64,000 nt of DNA from Doris montereyensis. Its lineage: Eukaryota > Mollusca > Gastropoda > Nudibranchia > Dorididae. A program made the position numbers and the translations under genes. Under the pieces are notes generated by a model, which did no database searches, was not told the origin of the DNA, and saw only the letters and a list, made by a program, of their open reading frames with translations. Where the stretch lies: contig JAXRKP010000006.1 in the NCBI GenBank assembly GCA_037039925.1, positions 707,501 through 771,500 of the forward strand. Direction: 5' to 3'. Positions 63,521 through 64,000 of the stretch are shown here, piece after piece; the stretch's first letter is position 1, and each line of letters opens with the position of its first letter.

Positions 63521-64000
63521 AAAATAATTTTTTAGCTTACAATGGTAGTGGTAAAAATTGTCTATACCAAAAAAAAATGTTTTTAAATGTTCACGACCCG
63601 CTTTCCCCTTTAAGGATTTGTAGCACATCGAAGAGGGCGCATTGAAGAGCAATGGGTTAATTACCATATAAATAGAAACGTTGAAAAAAAAAGAAGGTCC
63701 TAACATGTAAAATTATTTCATTCTCTTAATACTGAAAGCCTTCACCGTTATCTTACAAAACTAAGGACTAAGACTAAATAAAAGATACATAATGCTTTCC
63801 AGACAAATACAAAAATTCATTTCATGTTCATGTTAATGGTATCATTTAATATAAGTCATATACTAAGTACCATTGATTCTTTTTGTAAGTCATTAGTGGT
63901 ATGTTCAAATGTCCTTCCTTCCTGTACATTTTCTTGTTTGCCTTCGTCCTCTTTCACCTGCTGTTTCTGAATGGACACCAGAGTTTCATTGAATAAAGTT
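63521..64000. other. non-coding stretch to window end; AATAAA near the edge
   Basis: No gene was seen. An AATAAA at 63993-63998 just inside the edge could be a polyadenylation signal for an upstream transcript, but no coding exon was found with it. Confidence 0.35.

Overview
This window reads as a repeat-dominated, AT-rich, intergenic or intronic stretch of an invertebrate nuclear genome. A marine lophotrochozoan, probably a mollusc, is my best guess. The reasons are the mixture of RTE-type and CR1/L2-type non-LTR retrotransposons, tRNA-headed SINEs, very long (CT)n/(AT)n tracts and kilobase-scale minisatellites, with spliceosomal-looking acceptor sites and no bacterial-style gene packing. 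The species call is inference; the eukaryotic, repeat-rich character is seen directly.

Layout. 0-11 kb: AT-rich non-coding DNA with a 16-bp minisatellite (2.47-3.87 kb), a possible terminal exon with polyadenylation signal near 6.04-6.53 kb, a terminal-inverted-repeat element (7.85-8.73 kb, relatives at 1.2 and 28.8-29.3 kb) and a tRNA-headed repeat (9.6-10.0 kb, relative at 30.75-31.1 kb). 11.1-14.5 kb: a decayed CR1/L2-like LINE whose endonuclease region has expanded into its own 47-bp minisatellite. 15.1-20.07 kb: two back-to-back satellite blocks (50/51-bp and 53-bp units); the first appears to have grown out of a SINE tail. 21.2-22.04 kb: 3' ends of two different RTE-type elements in opposite orientation. 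22-32 kb: microsatellites, SINEs and a perfect 18-bp-arm hairpin. 34-35.5 kb: two SINEs in tandem around a dispersed repeat. 37-43.6 kb: microsatellites and a minus-strand retroelement 3' end. 44.2-54.0 kb: a retrotransposon cluster holding RTE1 copy A (chimeric), RTE1 copy B (clean target-site duplication) and RTE2 (nested insertion, catalytic mutation). 55.8-58.9 kb: two more reverse-transcriptase remnants and a 507-bp insertion with a perfect 13-bp target-site duplication and a hammerhead-like motif. 59.6-60.26 kb: the best candidate host-gene exon, on the minus strand. 61.5-63.5 kb: two direct copies of another dispersed repeat.

No intact protein-coding gene is visible. Every recognisable protein belongs to a mobile element, and every mobile element is broken by stops, frameshifts, deletions or lost catalytic residues. 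The possible host exons (6041, 24517, 42023, 46374 on plus; 60258-59638 on minus) rest on splice-site and reading-frame arguments only. The most interesting signals are the 507-bp ribozyme-motif insertion at 57813-58319, the SINE-tail origin of the 50-bp satellite, and the minisatellite born inside LINE coding sequence.
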